Shown: positions 33,781 to 41,634 of the stretch, piece by piece
How the letters are laid out: every line of letters starts with the position of its first letter
Position numbering within the stretch: position 1 is the first letter of the stretch
Assembly: GCA_949296475.1 (NCBI GenBank)
Contig: CASFOK010000010.1
Span: forward strand, 1-58,523
DNA from: an uncultured Pseudomonadota bacterium
GTDB lineage: Bacteria > Pseudomonadota > Alphaproteobacteria > Rs-D84
Direction of reading: 5' to 3'
DNA: 58,523 bases
Program-made: the position numbers and the translations under genes
The notes under the pieces: generated by a model
Told to the model about the DNA's origin: nothing
The model's database searches: none
What the model saw: only the letters and a program-made list of their open reading frames with translations

Positions 33781-33837
33781 TCGCTAGTCTAAAACATAAT
33801 TAGCGATGGCAAACTTTGTATGAAACTTCTCTTATGA
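33781..33837 (+). promoter_or_regulatory. rpsA leader: hairpin plus two overlapping five-codon ORFs
   Basis: A hairpin TCGCTA / TAGCGA (33781-33786 / 33801-33806) is followed by a mini-ORF ATG-GCA-AAC-TTT-GTA-TGA (33806-33823). Its stop overlaps (ATGA) a second mini-ORF encoding MKLLL (33820-33837). The stop of that one overlaps (ATGA) the rpsA start at 33834. No Shine-Dalgarno precedes rpsA. This could be a translational relay or coincidence. Confidence 0.4.
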
Positions 33838-35522
33838 AAGATTTATCCAAAGATTTATTTAATCCTGTATCTGGCGAAGATTTTGTCCAGATGTTTAATC
33901 AAAACTATGGCAACCAAGAAACTTTGCAGGGTTATGCCACCAAAGGTACCGTGAAAGATATCCGCGGTGATTTCGCGTTGGTTGACGTCGGTCTGAAATC
34001 AGAAGGGCGCGTTCCGCTAAAAGAATTTGGCGCATCCGTTCCATCTGTTGGCGACATCATTGATGTATTCGTAGAAAGATATGAATCTCGCGAAGGGACA
34101 GCGGTTTTGTCTTATACCAAGGCACGCGCTGAAAAGGCATGGAAAGAACTTGAAAAAACTGTTGCCGAAGGTGTTGACCCAGAAGGAACAATCATTGACG
34201 TTGTTCGTGGCGGCTACACAGTTGATATCAACGGTGTATTTGCGTTTATGCCTTCTTCACAAGTTGACCATAAACCAGTACGCGACGCAAAGTCTTTAAT
34301 CGGTTTAAAGGACAAATTCCGCGTATTAAAAATGGACGCATTGCGCACTAACGCGATTGTTTCTCGTCGTGCTATACAGGCGGACACAATTGCAGCAGCA
34401 CAAAAAGAAGCAATGAAAAACATTGAATTGGGCGCTGTCATAGAAGGTACAGTCAAAAACATCACAGACTATGGTGTGTTCATTGATTTAGGCGGCATTG
34501 ACGGTTTGTTACACGTAACAGATTTGTCTTGGAAACGCGTAAACCACCCACGTGAATTAGTACACGTTGGCCAGAAAATCAAAGTCAAAGTCATACAATT
34601 TGACCCAGAATCTCATCGTATTTCACTGGGCGCGAAGCAATTGGAAGAAGACCCATGGGAAAACGCGTCGCGTGCATTCAACGTTGGCGATACAGTAACC
34701 GGTAAAGTATCTTCTTTGACCGATTACGGCGCATTTGTTGACTTGGGCAACAATGTAGAAGGTTTGGTACATATGTCTGAATTGTCTTGGACGAACAAAA
34801 ACATTCACCCAAGCAAAGTTCTGCAAACCGGCCAAGAAATTAACGTTGTTGTATTGGGCATTGACCAAGACAAACGTCGCATTTCATTGGGCTATAAACA
34901 ATTGCAACCAAACCCATGGAAACAATTCGCCGAAACGCATAACGTTGGCGACGTTGTAACGGGTCCAATCAAGAACACAACAGAATTTGGCTTATTCGTT
35001 GCATTAACGCCAGATTTAGACGGTATGGTTCATATTTCCGACTTGTCTTGGAACAAACTGGACGAAGAAGAATTAAAGAAATTCGTTCGCGGCCAAGAAG
35101 TCACGGCAAAGATTTTGGATATCAATCCTGAAAAAGAACGTATCACTTTGGGCATTAAACAATTAACCGAAGGTGCAGACAATAACGCGGCATCTATTAA
35201 AAAAGGCGCCGTTGTTTCAGGAACAGTATCTGAAATCACACCAGATGAATTGATTTTGGACTTGCCAAACGACATCAAGGGCATCATTCGTCGTACAGAC
35301 TTGTCTCGTGAAAAATCTGAACAAGACACAAGCAAGTTCAACGTAGGTGATACCGTAGAAGCATCTGTTGTTTCTGTTGACAACAATACTGTAAAACTTT
35401 CAATTCGTGCTTTGCAGGTAACACTTGAAAAGCAAGCAGTCAAAGAATACTCAAACCAGGCCGACAGCGGCTCTGTCTTGGGCGACATTTTGGGTGCTGC
35501 AATTGAAAACAGCAAAAAATAA
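33834..35522 (+). CDS. rpsA: 30S ribosomal protein S1
   Basis: mRNA-binding ribosomal protein needed to start translation of most mRNAs. The 562 residues hold six S1 (OB-fold) repeats; well-preserved ones begin near GAVIEGTVKNITDYGVFIDL, GDTVTGKVSSLTDYGAFVDL and GDVVTGPIKNTTEFGLFVAL. The first two repeats are divergent, as in other S1 proteins. The ATG at 33834 matches the family start; a TTG six codons earlier is in frame but unneeded. No Shine-Dalgarno is visible, and S1 often regulates its own translation. Confidence 0.97.
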   Translation: MKDLSKDLFNPVSGEDFVQMFNQNYGNQETLQGYATKGTVKDIRGDFALVDVGLKSEGRVPLKEFGASVPSVGDIIDVFVERYESREGTAVLSYTKARAEKAWKELEKTVAEGVDPEGTIIDVVRGGYTVDINGVFAFMPSSQVDHKPVRDAKSLIGLKDKFRVLKMDALRTNAIVSRRAIQADTIAAAQKEAMKNIELGAVIEGTVKNITDYGVFIDLGGIDGLLHVTDLSWKRVNHPRELVHVGQKIKVKVIQFDPESHRISLGAKQLEEDPWENASRAFNVGDTVTGKVSSLTDYGAFVDLGNNVEGLVHMSELSWTNKNIHPSKVLQTGQEINVVVLGIDQDKRRISLGYKQLQPNPWKQFAETHNVGDVVTGPIKNTTEFGLFVALTPDLDGMVHISDLSWNKLDEEELKKFVRGQEVTAKILDINPEKERITLGIKQLTEGADNNAASIKKGAVVSGTVSEITPDELILDLPNDIKGIIRRTDLSREKSEQDTSKFNVGDTVEASVVSVDNNTVKLSIRALQVTLEKQAVKEYSNQADSGSVLGDILGAAIENSKK

Positions 35523-35545
35523 GATGTTTCTTAGATTTGCATACC

Positions 35546-35582
35546 AAACACAATCCGGCAGACTTGCTGGATTGTGTTTTTT
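35546..35582 (+). terminator. rpsA terminator
   Basis: ACACAATCC ... GGATTGTGT hairpin (35549-35575) with a T-run. The -35 box of the next promoter lies inside it. Confidence 0.75.
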
Positions 35583-35592
35583 ATGATATAAT
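35564..35592 (+). promoter_or_regulatory. adk promoter, overlapping the rpsA terminator
   Basis: TTGCTG (35564-35569) and TATAAT (35587-35592) with a 17-bp spacer; the ATG at 35603 is 10 nt after the -10 box. Confidence 0.55.
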
Positions 35593-35602
35593 ATAAATCA
35601 TA

Positions 35603-36151
35603 ATGAAAAGAATGATTGTTCTTATGGGCGGGCAGGGCGTTGGCAAAGGAACTTTTGCCCGTATGCTATGCGAAAAATACGACTTCAATTACATTGAAAC
35701 CGGTGCTATTTTGCGCAACGCAGCCAAAACAAACCCGGTCATTGACAACATAATCAAACAAGGTACGTTGGTCCCGTTTGAAACCTTGATACAAATAATT
35801 GCGAATAACATTTCTGCTGACAAAGATGTAGTATTAGATGGATTTCCAAGAACGCTGGAACAGGCAAAATGGCTGATAAACACATATTCAAAAGAATTCC
35901 AAATACACGTTATTTTTCTTTCCGTACCCAAAGATATACTAATTAAACGAATACAAAAACGTATACGCGAAGGGGGCGGGCGCACAGACGACGCCAGCGA
36001 CGCAATAATTAATAAAAGATTGCAGATATTTGAACAAGAAACTTTGCCGGCAATAAAGTGGTTATCCACAATATCAAACATCCAGTTTTCAGAAGTATCC
36101 GTTCCCGGCGACGTTCAAGATAATTTTGCAAAAATTCTTGCCGTTTTATAA
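35603..36151 (+). CDS. adk: Adenylate kinase, short form
   Basis: Converts ATP + AMP to 2 ADP. The 182 residues carry the P-loop GGQGVGKGT (about 9-17; most members read GxPGxGKGT, so Pro is Gln here), the AMP-binding YIETGAILR, the signature LDGFPRTLEQA, and RIREGGGRTDDAS near the lid. The lid is the short form without zinc Cys. The promoter places transcription start only a few bases before the ATG and there is no Shine-Dalgarno. Another nucleoside-monophosphate kinase is possible, but the DGFPRT signature favours adenylate kinase. Confidence 0.85.
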   Translation: MKRMIVLMGGQGVGKGTFARMLCEKYDFNYIETGAILRNAAKTNPVIDNIIKQGTLVPFETLIQIIANNISADKDVVLDGFPRTLEQAKWLINTYSKEFQIHVIFLSVPKDILIKRIQKRIREGGGRTDDASDAIINKRLQIFEQETLPAIKWLSTISNIQFSEVSVPGDVQDNFAKILAVL

Positions 36152-36159
36152 AAAGTTAT

Positions 36160-37044
36160 TTATACGATTCTACGTCTTATTAAACTGAACATAGCAAACC
36201 CCAACAACAAAACCATTATCAGCACAAAAATTGCAACGGCAGTTTGTTCGTTTTCTGCAAAAGGCAACTTCATATTCATGCCGTAATAACCAACGACCAC
36301 CGTCGGCACCACAAGTATTATGTTCCACATAGTTAGTCTGTTAATGTAAGTATTGGAATCCATATTAATGACGCTTTCAAACGTTTCTTTGATTGATTTC
36401 AACATCTTACTGTACGACGTAACAACCTCTATCCCTTGGGACAATTCTATTCTGGTATCTTCGGTTAGTTCTTTTGTTTCTTCGGTTTTTACGAAACCGC
36501 GCACTTTTTCTAACTTGTCCAGCACCGCCAGATTTCCTTTCAGGCCGGCCATGTATAAAGTATAACTATTTTGAACCTCTAACAACGCCAACAGCTCTTT
36601 TTTACGAATGCGTTCTAATAATATCTTTTTTGATTCTATGACGCGCCTATTCAACTCTTTCACAGACCGTAAATACGATTCCGCAATATAATAAATTATG
36701 TTCAGAATAAATTCTTCTCTGGATGTTTTTTCATCCTTTTTGATTTTATCCAGCAAGTCGCAACGTTTACGGCAAACCGTTATGACGCGATTAGCAGAAT
36801 AAATAATAGACAACGGTTCTGTATGCCATAAAGTGTCTATTTCACGATTAATGATGGGGAAACGAACGATGATGACCTTGTAGTCGTCTTCTACCTCAAA
36901 CCTTGGTTGTTCGTCCGCGTCCAGAATGTCTGATATGGTATCTTCATCTATTTTATATTCGTTTTGCAATTTTTCAAAATCTTCGTGATCTGGGTTACCT
37001 ACATTTACCCAAGAAAACGTTTTTAATTTTTCTGTAACGAACAT
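36160..37044 (-). CDS. corA: CorA-family Mg2+/divalent cation channel
   Basis: 294 residues. A large cytosolic N-terminal domain includes the acidic DTISDILDADEQPRFE and a long helix region (about 130-220). Two C-terminal membrane helices surround the signature YYGMNMKLPF (GMN selectivity loop, about 257-266). The C-terminus is basic (RRRIV), as in CorA pentamers. It takes up Mg2+ and sometimes Co2+ or Ni2+. The ATG at 37044 has AAAGG upstream. It is convergent with adk with 8 bp between stop codons, and I see no clear terminator there. Confidence 0.93.
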   Translation of the reverse strand: MFVTEKLKTFSWVNVGNPDHEDFEKLQNEYKIDEDTISDILDADEQPRFEVEDDYKVIIVRFPIINREIDTLWHTEPLSIIYSANRVITVCRKRCDLLDKIKKDEKTSREEFILNIIYYIAESYLRSVKELNRRVIESKKILLERIRKKELLALLEVQNSYTLYMAGLKGNLAVLDKLEKVRGFVKTEETKELTEDTRIELSQGIEVVTSYSKMLKSIKETFESVINMDSNTYINRLTMWNIILVVPTVVVGYYGMNMKLPFAENEQTAVAIFVLIMVLLLGFAMFSLIRRRIV

Positions 37045-37191
37045 ATGACGACCTTTTATAATGTGATTAAAAATTTCAAGAAAATCTTAATGCAAATTCA
37101 TCAAGAAATCAATTTTTTTAGGAATAAAAACGAATACTTTTTATTATCATCGTGTGATAAAATACAAAAAACACAGTCAAGGGGACAAAGA

Positions 37192-37359
37192 TTGTCAAAA
37201 CAAATTACATCTTTTAAAATCGCCCAAATTATACTATTTACTCTTATAGTTCTTATTTGCATTTGGCTAGGTATTTATTTGACTGTATCCAACCGCCAAG
37301 AAGATTCTGCGCCAACGGGTTCTGACCCTAAAATACAAATAGTAAACTCAACCTATTAA
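37192..37359 (+). CDS. Small single-span membrane protein
   Basis: 55 residues if started at TTG 37192, which has AAGGGG 7 nt upstream. The frame is open from 37045, but no start upstream has a comparable site. The sequence MSKQITSFKIAQ leads into one strongly hydrophobic helix (about 12-32, IILFTLIVLICIWLGIYL) and a polar C-terminal tail. No family is recognised. A weak promoter (TACTTT 37135-37140, TAAAAT 37158-37163, 17-bp spacer) fits this start. It is divergent from corA. Confidence 0.5.
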   Translation: MSKQITSFKIAQIILFTLIVLICIWLGIYLTVSNRQEDSAPTGSDPKIQIVNSTY

Positions 37360-37367
37360 AACTTGGT

Positions 37368-37691
37368 TTATATTTTAATTTTTATTCCGACGACACCTTT
37401 TTCCAGTTGTCTTTTGACAGGGTAAAAAGTCTCCATAACATTCAAAGCGTCTGCGACAGAGGAAAAACCAGCGTCGCTTACAGGTATAATTGTAAACAAA
37501 TTTTTAAACGTATCAGACAACACAAACCCCGTAACTGTTGCTATAAATTTTTCATCACGGTTTATAAATTGAATTTTATCCCCAATTTTTATTTGCTGAA
37601 ATGGGCGAGTATACAATCTAAGTTCAACAGTTTTTACGCCAGATTTAATAAGTTTGAAATATTTTTCTTTGATATTAATTGTATGTATCAT
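37368..37691 (-). CDS. ASCH/PUA-like domain protein
   Basis: 107 residues from the ATG at 37691. The segment YFKLIKSGVKTVELRLYTRP, followed by IKIGDKIQFIN, is typical of ASCH domains, small beta-barrels related to PUA that bind RNA or modified nucleosides. The frame extends upstream through the tRNA-Pro gene, but those codons are a translation of the tRNA and were excluded. Its cellular role is unknown. It lies directly after tRNA-Pro on the same strand and could share its transcript. Confidence 0.72.
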   Translation of the reverse strand: MIHTINIKEKYFKLIKSGVKTVELRLYTRPFQQIKIGDKIQFINRDEKFIATVTGFVLSDTFKNLFTIIPVSDAGFSSVADALNVMETFYPVKRQLEKGVVGIKIKI

Positions 37692-37724
37692 AATGATAAT
37701 ATTATCCACGGCTTTTCTTATTTC

Positions 37725-37801
37725 TGGTCGGGGCGACAGGAATCGAACCTGCGACCCCTTGCACCCCATGCAAGTACTCTACCAGGCTGAGCTACGCCCC
37801 G
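37725..37801 (-). tRNA. tRNA-Pro (GGG)
   Basis: Full cloverleaf on the minus strand: acceptor CGGGGCG / CGCCCCG, D-arm GCTC...GAGT, anticodon stem CTTGC / GCAAG with loop ATGGGGT (anticodon GGG), T-loop TTCGATT, discriminator A and encoded CCA. Confidence 0.95.
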
Positions 37802-37812
37802 ACATAGTCCTA

Positions 37813-37841
37813 TTTATACAATTACCAAATAATAAATGCAA
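37813..37841 (-). promoter_or_regulatory. tRNA-Pro promoter
   Basis: Minus-strand TTGCAT (37836-37841) and TATAAA (37813-37818), 17-bp spacer, 11 bp before the mature 5' end. Confidence 0.6.
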
Positions 37842-37856
37842 GAATATATTTTGTGC

Positions 37857-37886
37857 TTGCACGAATCGGTTAAAAGTGTCTAGTAT
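37857..37886 (+). promoter_or_regulatory. acpS promoter
   Basis: TTGCAC (37857-37862) and TAGTAT (37881-37886), 18-bp spacer. Confidence 0.5.
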
Positions 37887-37928
37887 GACGCATATCGTTT
37901 AACCAAAAGTCTAGGGGAGGAAATATCC

Positions 37929-38306
37929 GTGATACTTGGTATTGGCATTGATCTTGTAGAATGTGACCGATTTCTTGATTGGTCTGCGTTCAAAAAACAA
38001 CGCATATTTACAAAAAAAGAATTGGAATATGCGGATACTGATAACTCTAACGCTGAAAAACATCTTGCTAATTTCTGGGCCGCGCGCGAGGCTTGCTTAA
38101 AAGCTTTGGGTACGGGCTTTGGTGATGAAATTGCTTTTTCCGATGTTTCAGTCATACACGACGAAAAAGGAAAGCCGGAACTGTTATTAGCAGGCGGGGC
38201 AAAAACGGCATTAAAAAACCTAACCGCCGAAAAAACAAAAATACATCTGTCGCTGACAGACCAAGGCGATTATTGTGTCGCAATGGTAGTAATAGAACAA
38301 TTATAA
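37929..38306 (+). CDS. acpS: Holo-[acyl-carrier-protein] synthase
   Basis: Transfers phosphopantetheine from CoA to the Ser of ACP, activating fatty-acid synthesis. The 125 residues have the two AcpS signatures: GIGIDLVECDRF (metal-binding Asp) and FWAAREACLKALGTGF (the catalytic Glu/Lys helix). The start is GTG at 37929, supported by GGGGAGG 7-9 nt upstream. In many Alphaproteobacteria acpS lies with lepB and rnc; here it is alone with its own terminator. Confidence 0.95.
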   Translation: MILGIGIDLVECDRFLDWSAFKKQRIFTKKELEYADTDNSNAEKHLANFWAAREACLKALGTGFGDEIAFSDVSVIHDEKGKPELLLAGGAKTALKNLTAEKTKIHLSLTDQGDYCVAMVVIEQL

Positions 38307-38334
38307 AAAATCCGCGTTATGCGGATTTTTTATT
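38304..38334. terminator. Bidirectional terminator after acpS
   Basis: AAAAATCCGC / GCGGATTTTT stem (38306-38315 / 38321-38330) with a 5-base loop, between convergent genes. Confidence 0.85.
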
Positions 38335-38354
38335 TTACTTATGTATACCGCACC

Positions 38355-40472
38355 TTAAAACAAGGGCGCGAAACAATCGCCACCGGTACTTGGGCAACAA
38401 TTGAATCCGGCACTGCCCATATCCGTATAAACTTCGCCCGTACAACAACCGTTAACGTCTGGGCTTGTACCATCAGGACATAATGGTCCTTCGTTTACCA
38501 CCTGTTCGTCGGCATAAAACTGTTCGTCGGTTTCATAGGCTTCATCCGCAACAAACATGTTCTCGTTCTGAGAAACGTTATAAGCAGGCTTGCTTGCGAT
38601 TACCTCATCTTCTGTAGGAACAACCGGGGCAGGCGCAGTATATTCTGGTGCCACAGTGGGTTGTATTGTATCAGATTCTGGCACATTAACAGACGTGTCT
38701 TCTACTGGGGCCATAACTTCTTGTTCCTGCACAACAGTTTCTTCTTCAACAACAGTTACTTGTTCAGGCATTTGCATTGGCTGTTCTGGTTGCACAATTT
38801 CTTGCTGTACAGCAGGTTGTTGTTCATCTACTTGCTGATTTGGTTGCGCGACCGGTTGGATAAAAGGACTTTCCATTTCGTCTGTCCCCGATTGTTCCGC
38901 AACAATTTCAGGTTCTGTTTGTTGAACGGTTGGTGCCAAATCGGGCACTTCGCTTTTAACGCTTTTCTGTTGATACAACCACAACGTAAATATAGACAGG
39001 GCTATCAACAAGATTAACAAAATGTAATATGCCAAGGTCGGTTTCCTGGGCACCGGCGTCACGGGCGTACCAGAACCTGTTATGGGGGACACAGGCCGCC
39101 CGCCGCCGCCAGCAACGCTTGGCGCTTGCGGTCTTGCCGCTGGCGCAACACCAGAAACAGGTGCAACCGGTGCAGGATTTGATGATACAGGTGAAACAGA
39201 AACAGTCGCATCTTTCACAGATGGTGTAACTTGAAAATTATCATCTGGCGTTTCCGGCATAGTATTAATATTCGGCATTTCTACCGGTTTAATAGAATCC
39301 AACACTGGTGCTGGTCTATCCTCTGGCACAACATTATCTGTCCTTTGGCTGTTTTGCTGCGACGTAGAATTATTTGCATCCGTACCGACAGACGAAACAG
39401 GCGGTGTAAATGCCAACGGGGCCGAATCCAAAGGCACATCATTATTATGCGCCGGTTGCCCGTTAGTCATGTTTGTCGTTGGCGCCACAGACTGCGCACC
39501 ATTTCCAGCCCCCGAACCAAAATCTATTGGTTTAAACGCCAGTTCATCATCTAATATATCTGGGTCTTTATCAAATAGAGGTTTTACTTCTTCGTCTGCC
39601 ATTTGTTCTGCCTTTGTTTCTTTTACTATATTGTTACTTATTTTAACATTTTTTTCAATATGTTCGTTTTGTTTTGCTGGTACGGGTGCGTCTTTTTTTA
39701 TAACCACATCGCCATATTCTTGTTTTACCGGCAAGTTCACGCTCTGTTCATGATTTTTTAATTCCGCGGACCCCAAGGAATCTAACAACATTAAAATTCC
39801 GCGCGCAGTTTCAGCGTCTTCGTCTGCTGCAACAAGTCTTTTTTGTGCGTTCGCCAAACGTTTTTTTGCGCGACCTAACTTTTCGTTTATTGCATCAATT
39901 TGCGCCTCGGTCCTTAATATTTTAGAAGCAGATTGTTTTGTTGGTTCTTTTCCCACTTGTTTTTTCTGCTGCGTCAACTTTACCCGCAATTGCCTTGATT
40001 TTAATTGTAATTCAGAAATTGTTTGATTTGTCTTTTCTATCGTTTCACGCGATTTTTCAGCGTTGCTTTCGGCTGTAGCCAATCTTTCTGTTGCGGAACG
40101 CCGCATCGCAACGCTACGAAAATACTGTAACTGTTCCAGCGCATCAGTTAAATCCGCATTGTTCGCAAACGCATTAATTAAATTTTCATAAGCCGCCAAT
40201 CCGCTGTATTCAACATCTAACTTTTGATACTTATTATCTTTTTTAGGTCTGACGGTTTCCAAATCAACATTATAATCATTAGAAAGTATATCGTCCCACT
40301 TTCTGTCAGCAACGGGGTTCATTATCAACATAACGTTAGGTTTTATGTCTGTAATTGTATTATCAATAACAAAAACCAAATTATTCGCATTGTCATAAAA
40401 AGCGCGCAAAAAGTTATTATCAATTTGGTAATCTTTTGAATGAAGGTAAGAATGTTCTCTCTCTCTTATCAT
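38355..40472 (-). CDS. Membrane-anchored coiled-coil protein with a Cys-rich C-terminus, downstream of gcrA
   Basis: 705 residues, no recognised family. Residues about 1-115 form an acidic globular domain. About 120-225 is a long coiled coil (ERLATAESNAEKSRETIEKT onward). About 260-470 is Pro/Val/Ser-rich and disordered. One membrane helix follows (about 478-500, LAYYILLILLIALSIFTLWL), then a Glu/Gln/Val/Pro-rich stretch. The end is a compact Cys motif, CPDGTSPDVNGCC then GFNCCPSTGGDC. The single helix without a signal peptide suggests a cytosolic N-terminus and an outside C-terminus. It starts 13 nt after the gcrA stop with AGGGG upstream, so it is probably in the gcrA operon. Confidence 0.75.
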   Translation of the reverse strand: MIREREHSYLHSKDYQIDNNFLRAFYDNANNLVFVIDNTITDIKPNVMLIMNPVADRKWDDILSNDYNVDLETVRPKKDNKYQKLDVEYSGLAAYENLINAFANNADLTDALEQLQYFRSVAMRRSATERLATAESNAEKSRETIEKTNQTISELQLKSRQLRVKLTQQKKQVGKEPTKQSASKILRTEAQIDAINEKLGRAKKRLANAQKRLVAADEDAETARGILMLLDSLGSAELKNHEQSVNLPVKQEYGDVVIKKDAPVPAKQNEHIEKNVKISNNIVKETKAEQMADEEVKPLFDKDPDILDDELAFKPIDFGSGAGNGAQSVAPTTNMTNGQPAHNNDVPLDSAPLAFTPPVSSVGTDANNSTSQQNSQRTDNVVPEDRPAPVLDSIKPVEMPNINTMPETPDDNFQVTPSVKDATVSVSPVSSNPAPVAPVSGVAPAARPQAPSVAGGGGRPVSPITGSGTPVTPVPRKPTLAYYILLILLIALSIFTLWLYQQKSVKSEVPDLAPTVQQTEPEIVAEQSGTDEMESPFIQPVAQPNQQVDEQQPAVQQEIVQPEQPMQMPEQVTVVEEETVVQEQEVMAPVEDTSVNVPESDTIQPTVAPEYTAPAPVVPTEDEVIASKPAYNVSQNENMFVADEAYETDEQFYADEQVVNEGPLCPDGTSPDVNGCCTGEVYTDMGSAGFNCCPSTGGDCFAPLF

Positions 40473-40485
40473 TTATGTATAACCC

Positions 40486-41061
40486 CTATTTATTTTTTTT
40501 TGGTGGGTTAAACTGATATGCTTGCTTGCAATGCTCGTAACAATAAGGCTTGCCAACAAACACCTGTTCACCACAGAAATGAAAGTTTTCAGAATCGGGG
40601 TCACCAATTGGCCAACGACACTGATTCGGTTTAAGATTAGCCATTTCCAAAGAATGTTGAATTATTCGCTGGTGCATCGCCAAGTTTTTATTTAACGCCT
40701 TGGTGCTTTTATCCGCGCCTTTTTTATCCGCAACCGTTACGTTCTTCTTTTTTGCGTTATCGGGTGTTTTTTTCCCGGCTGTTTTTTTAGCACCTTTGAT
40801 AACCGAAATTATGCTGGGCTTTTTTTGATTTTTTCCGTTTGCCGCAACAACCGTTTTTTTAGACGTGGTCTTCTTTTGGGTTTTGGCGCCACTTGTATTG
40901 GTCACGCCACCGGCCTTGGAATTCCACCCCAATCTATTTAACTTACCTACAACGGCATTCTTTGACATTCCCAGCCGTTTACCTATTTCTGATGTTGACA
41001 AGCCTTTACCAGTCAAGGCCTTTAATTTTTTCAACATCACACTATCCCAACCCTTGCTCAT
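40486..41061 (-). CDS. gcrA: GcrA cell-cycle regulator
   Basis: 191 residues. The N-terminal DNA-binding region begins MSKGWDSVMLKKLKALTGKG and includes SEIGKRLGMSKNAVVGKLNRLGW, the hallmark of GcrA. A Lys/Ala/Thr-rich linker (about 50-125) follows. The C-terminal RNA-polymerase-binding part has CRWPIGDPDSENFHFCG and KPYCYEHC. In Caulobacter, GcrA works with sigma-70 and CcrM-methylated GANTC sites to drive cell-cycle genes. Its presence is the best marker here for Alphaproteobacteria. The ATG at 41061 has AAGGG upstream. ccrM is not in the window. Confidence 0.95.
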   Translation of the reverse strand: MSKGWDSVMLKKLKALTGKGLSTSEIGKRLGMSKNAVVGKLNRLGWNSKAGGVTNTSGAKTQKKTTSKKTVVAANGKNQKKPSIISVIKGAKKTAGKKTPDNAKKKNVTVADKKGADKSTKALNKNLAMHQRIIQHSLEMANLKPNQCRWPIGDPDSENFHFCGEQVFVGKPYCYEHCKQAYQFNPPKKNK

Positions 41062-41130
41062 AAAAAACCCTTTTATAAATTACAATATAAGTGTAGCATA
41101 GTTTCGAATCGAAAGGCAAGGGGGAAAAAT

Positions 41131-41604
41131 ATGATTTCGCATATATTTTTTATCGGCTTATTAGCGGGGGCGTTGTTTTGCGCATGGAAGATATCTGTGG
41201 CTGATTTACGTAGAAGAATTATACCCGATGCTTATTTATTTCCGCTGTTATTAATCGGACTGCTTATCGTCGCCTTGTTCCCATGGTGGCACATTGGTCC
41301 GCGTGAAAGCGCACTGGCTGGCTCATTCGGATACATTTTGGCGACAATCATAGGACTGATATTCAGCAATATAAAAAACAAAGGCAAATATAAATATGAC
41401 AATCCCATTGGTATGGGTGACATAAAATTAATCGGTGTTGGTGGGATATGGCTTGGCTTTACAGGACTGTCCATAGCGTTGGTATTATCATGCCTTTTGG
41501 GTGGCGTATGGGGATTGCGGGAAAAACAAAAATTCATACCTTTTGCACCATTCTTTATCGCTGGTGGATTTTTGGCTTTAATAATAACAAGTTTTTTGAT
41601 ATAA
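41131..41604 (+). CDS. Type IV prepilin peptidase (A24 family, CpaA/TadV-like)
   Basis: 157 residues with several membrane helices. The two catalytic Asp of A24 peptidases are present: VADLRRRIIPD after the first helix, and GMGDIKLIG (the GxGD motif). The short form without the N-methylating Cys domain is like CpaA of Tad/Flp pili. It would cleave leader peptides of pilin-like proteins in the inner membrane. No obvious pilin gene is in the window. The ATG at 41131 has AGGGGG upstream. It begins a three-gene run with 41635-42966 and 42971-44821. Confidence 0.88.
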   Translation: MISHIFFIGLLAGALFCAWKISVADLRRRIIPDAYLFPLLLIGLLIVALFPWWHIGPRESALAGSFGYILATIIGLIFSNIKNKGKYKYDNPIGMGDIKLIGVGGIWLGFTGLSIALVLSCLLGGVWGLREKQKFIPFAPFFIAGGFLALIITSFLI

Positions 41605-41634
41605 TGTTAAACAAACGAGGAAAATGGATAGAGA

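Noticed and set aside
37691-37769. N-terminal 26 residues of the ASCH-protein frame
   Set aside because: These codons are a translation of tRNA-Pro; the domain begins at the ATG at 37691.
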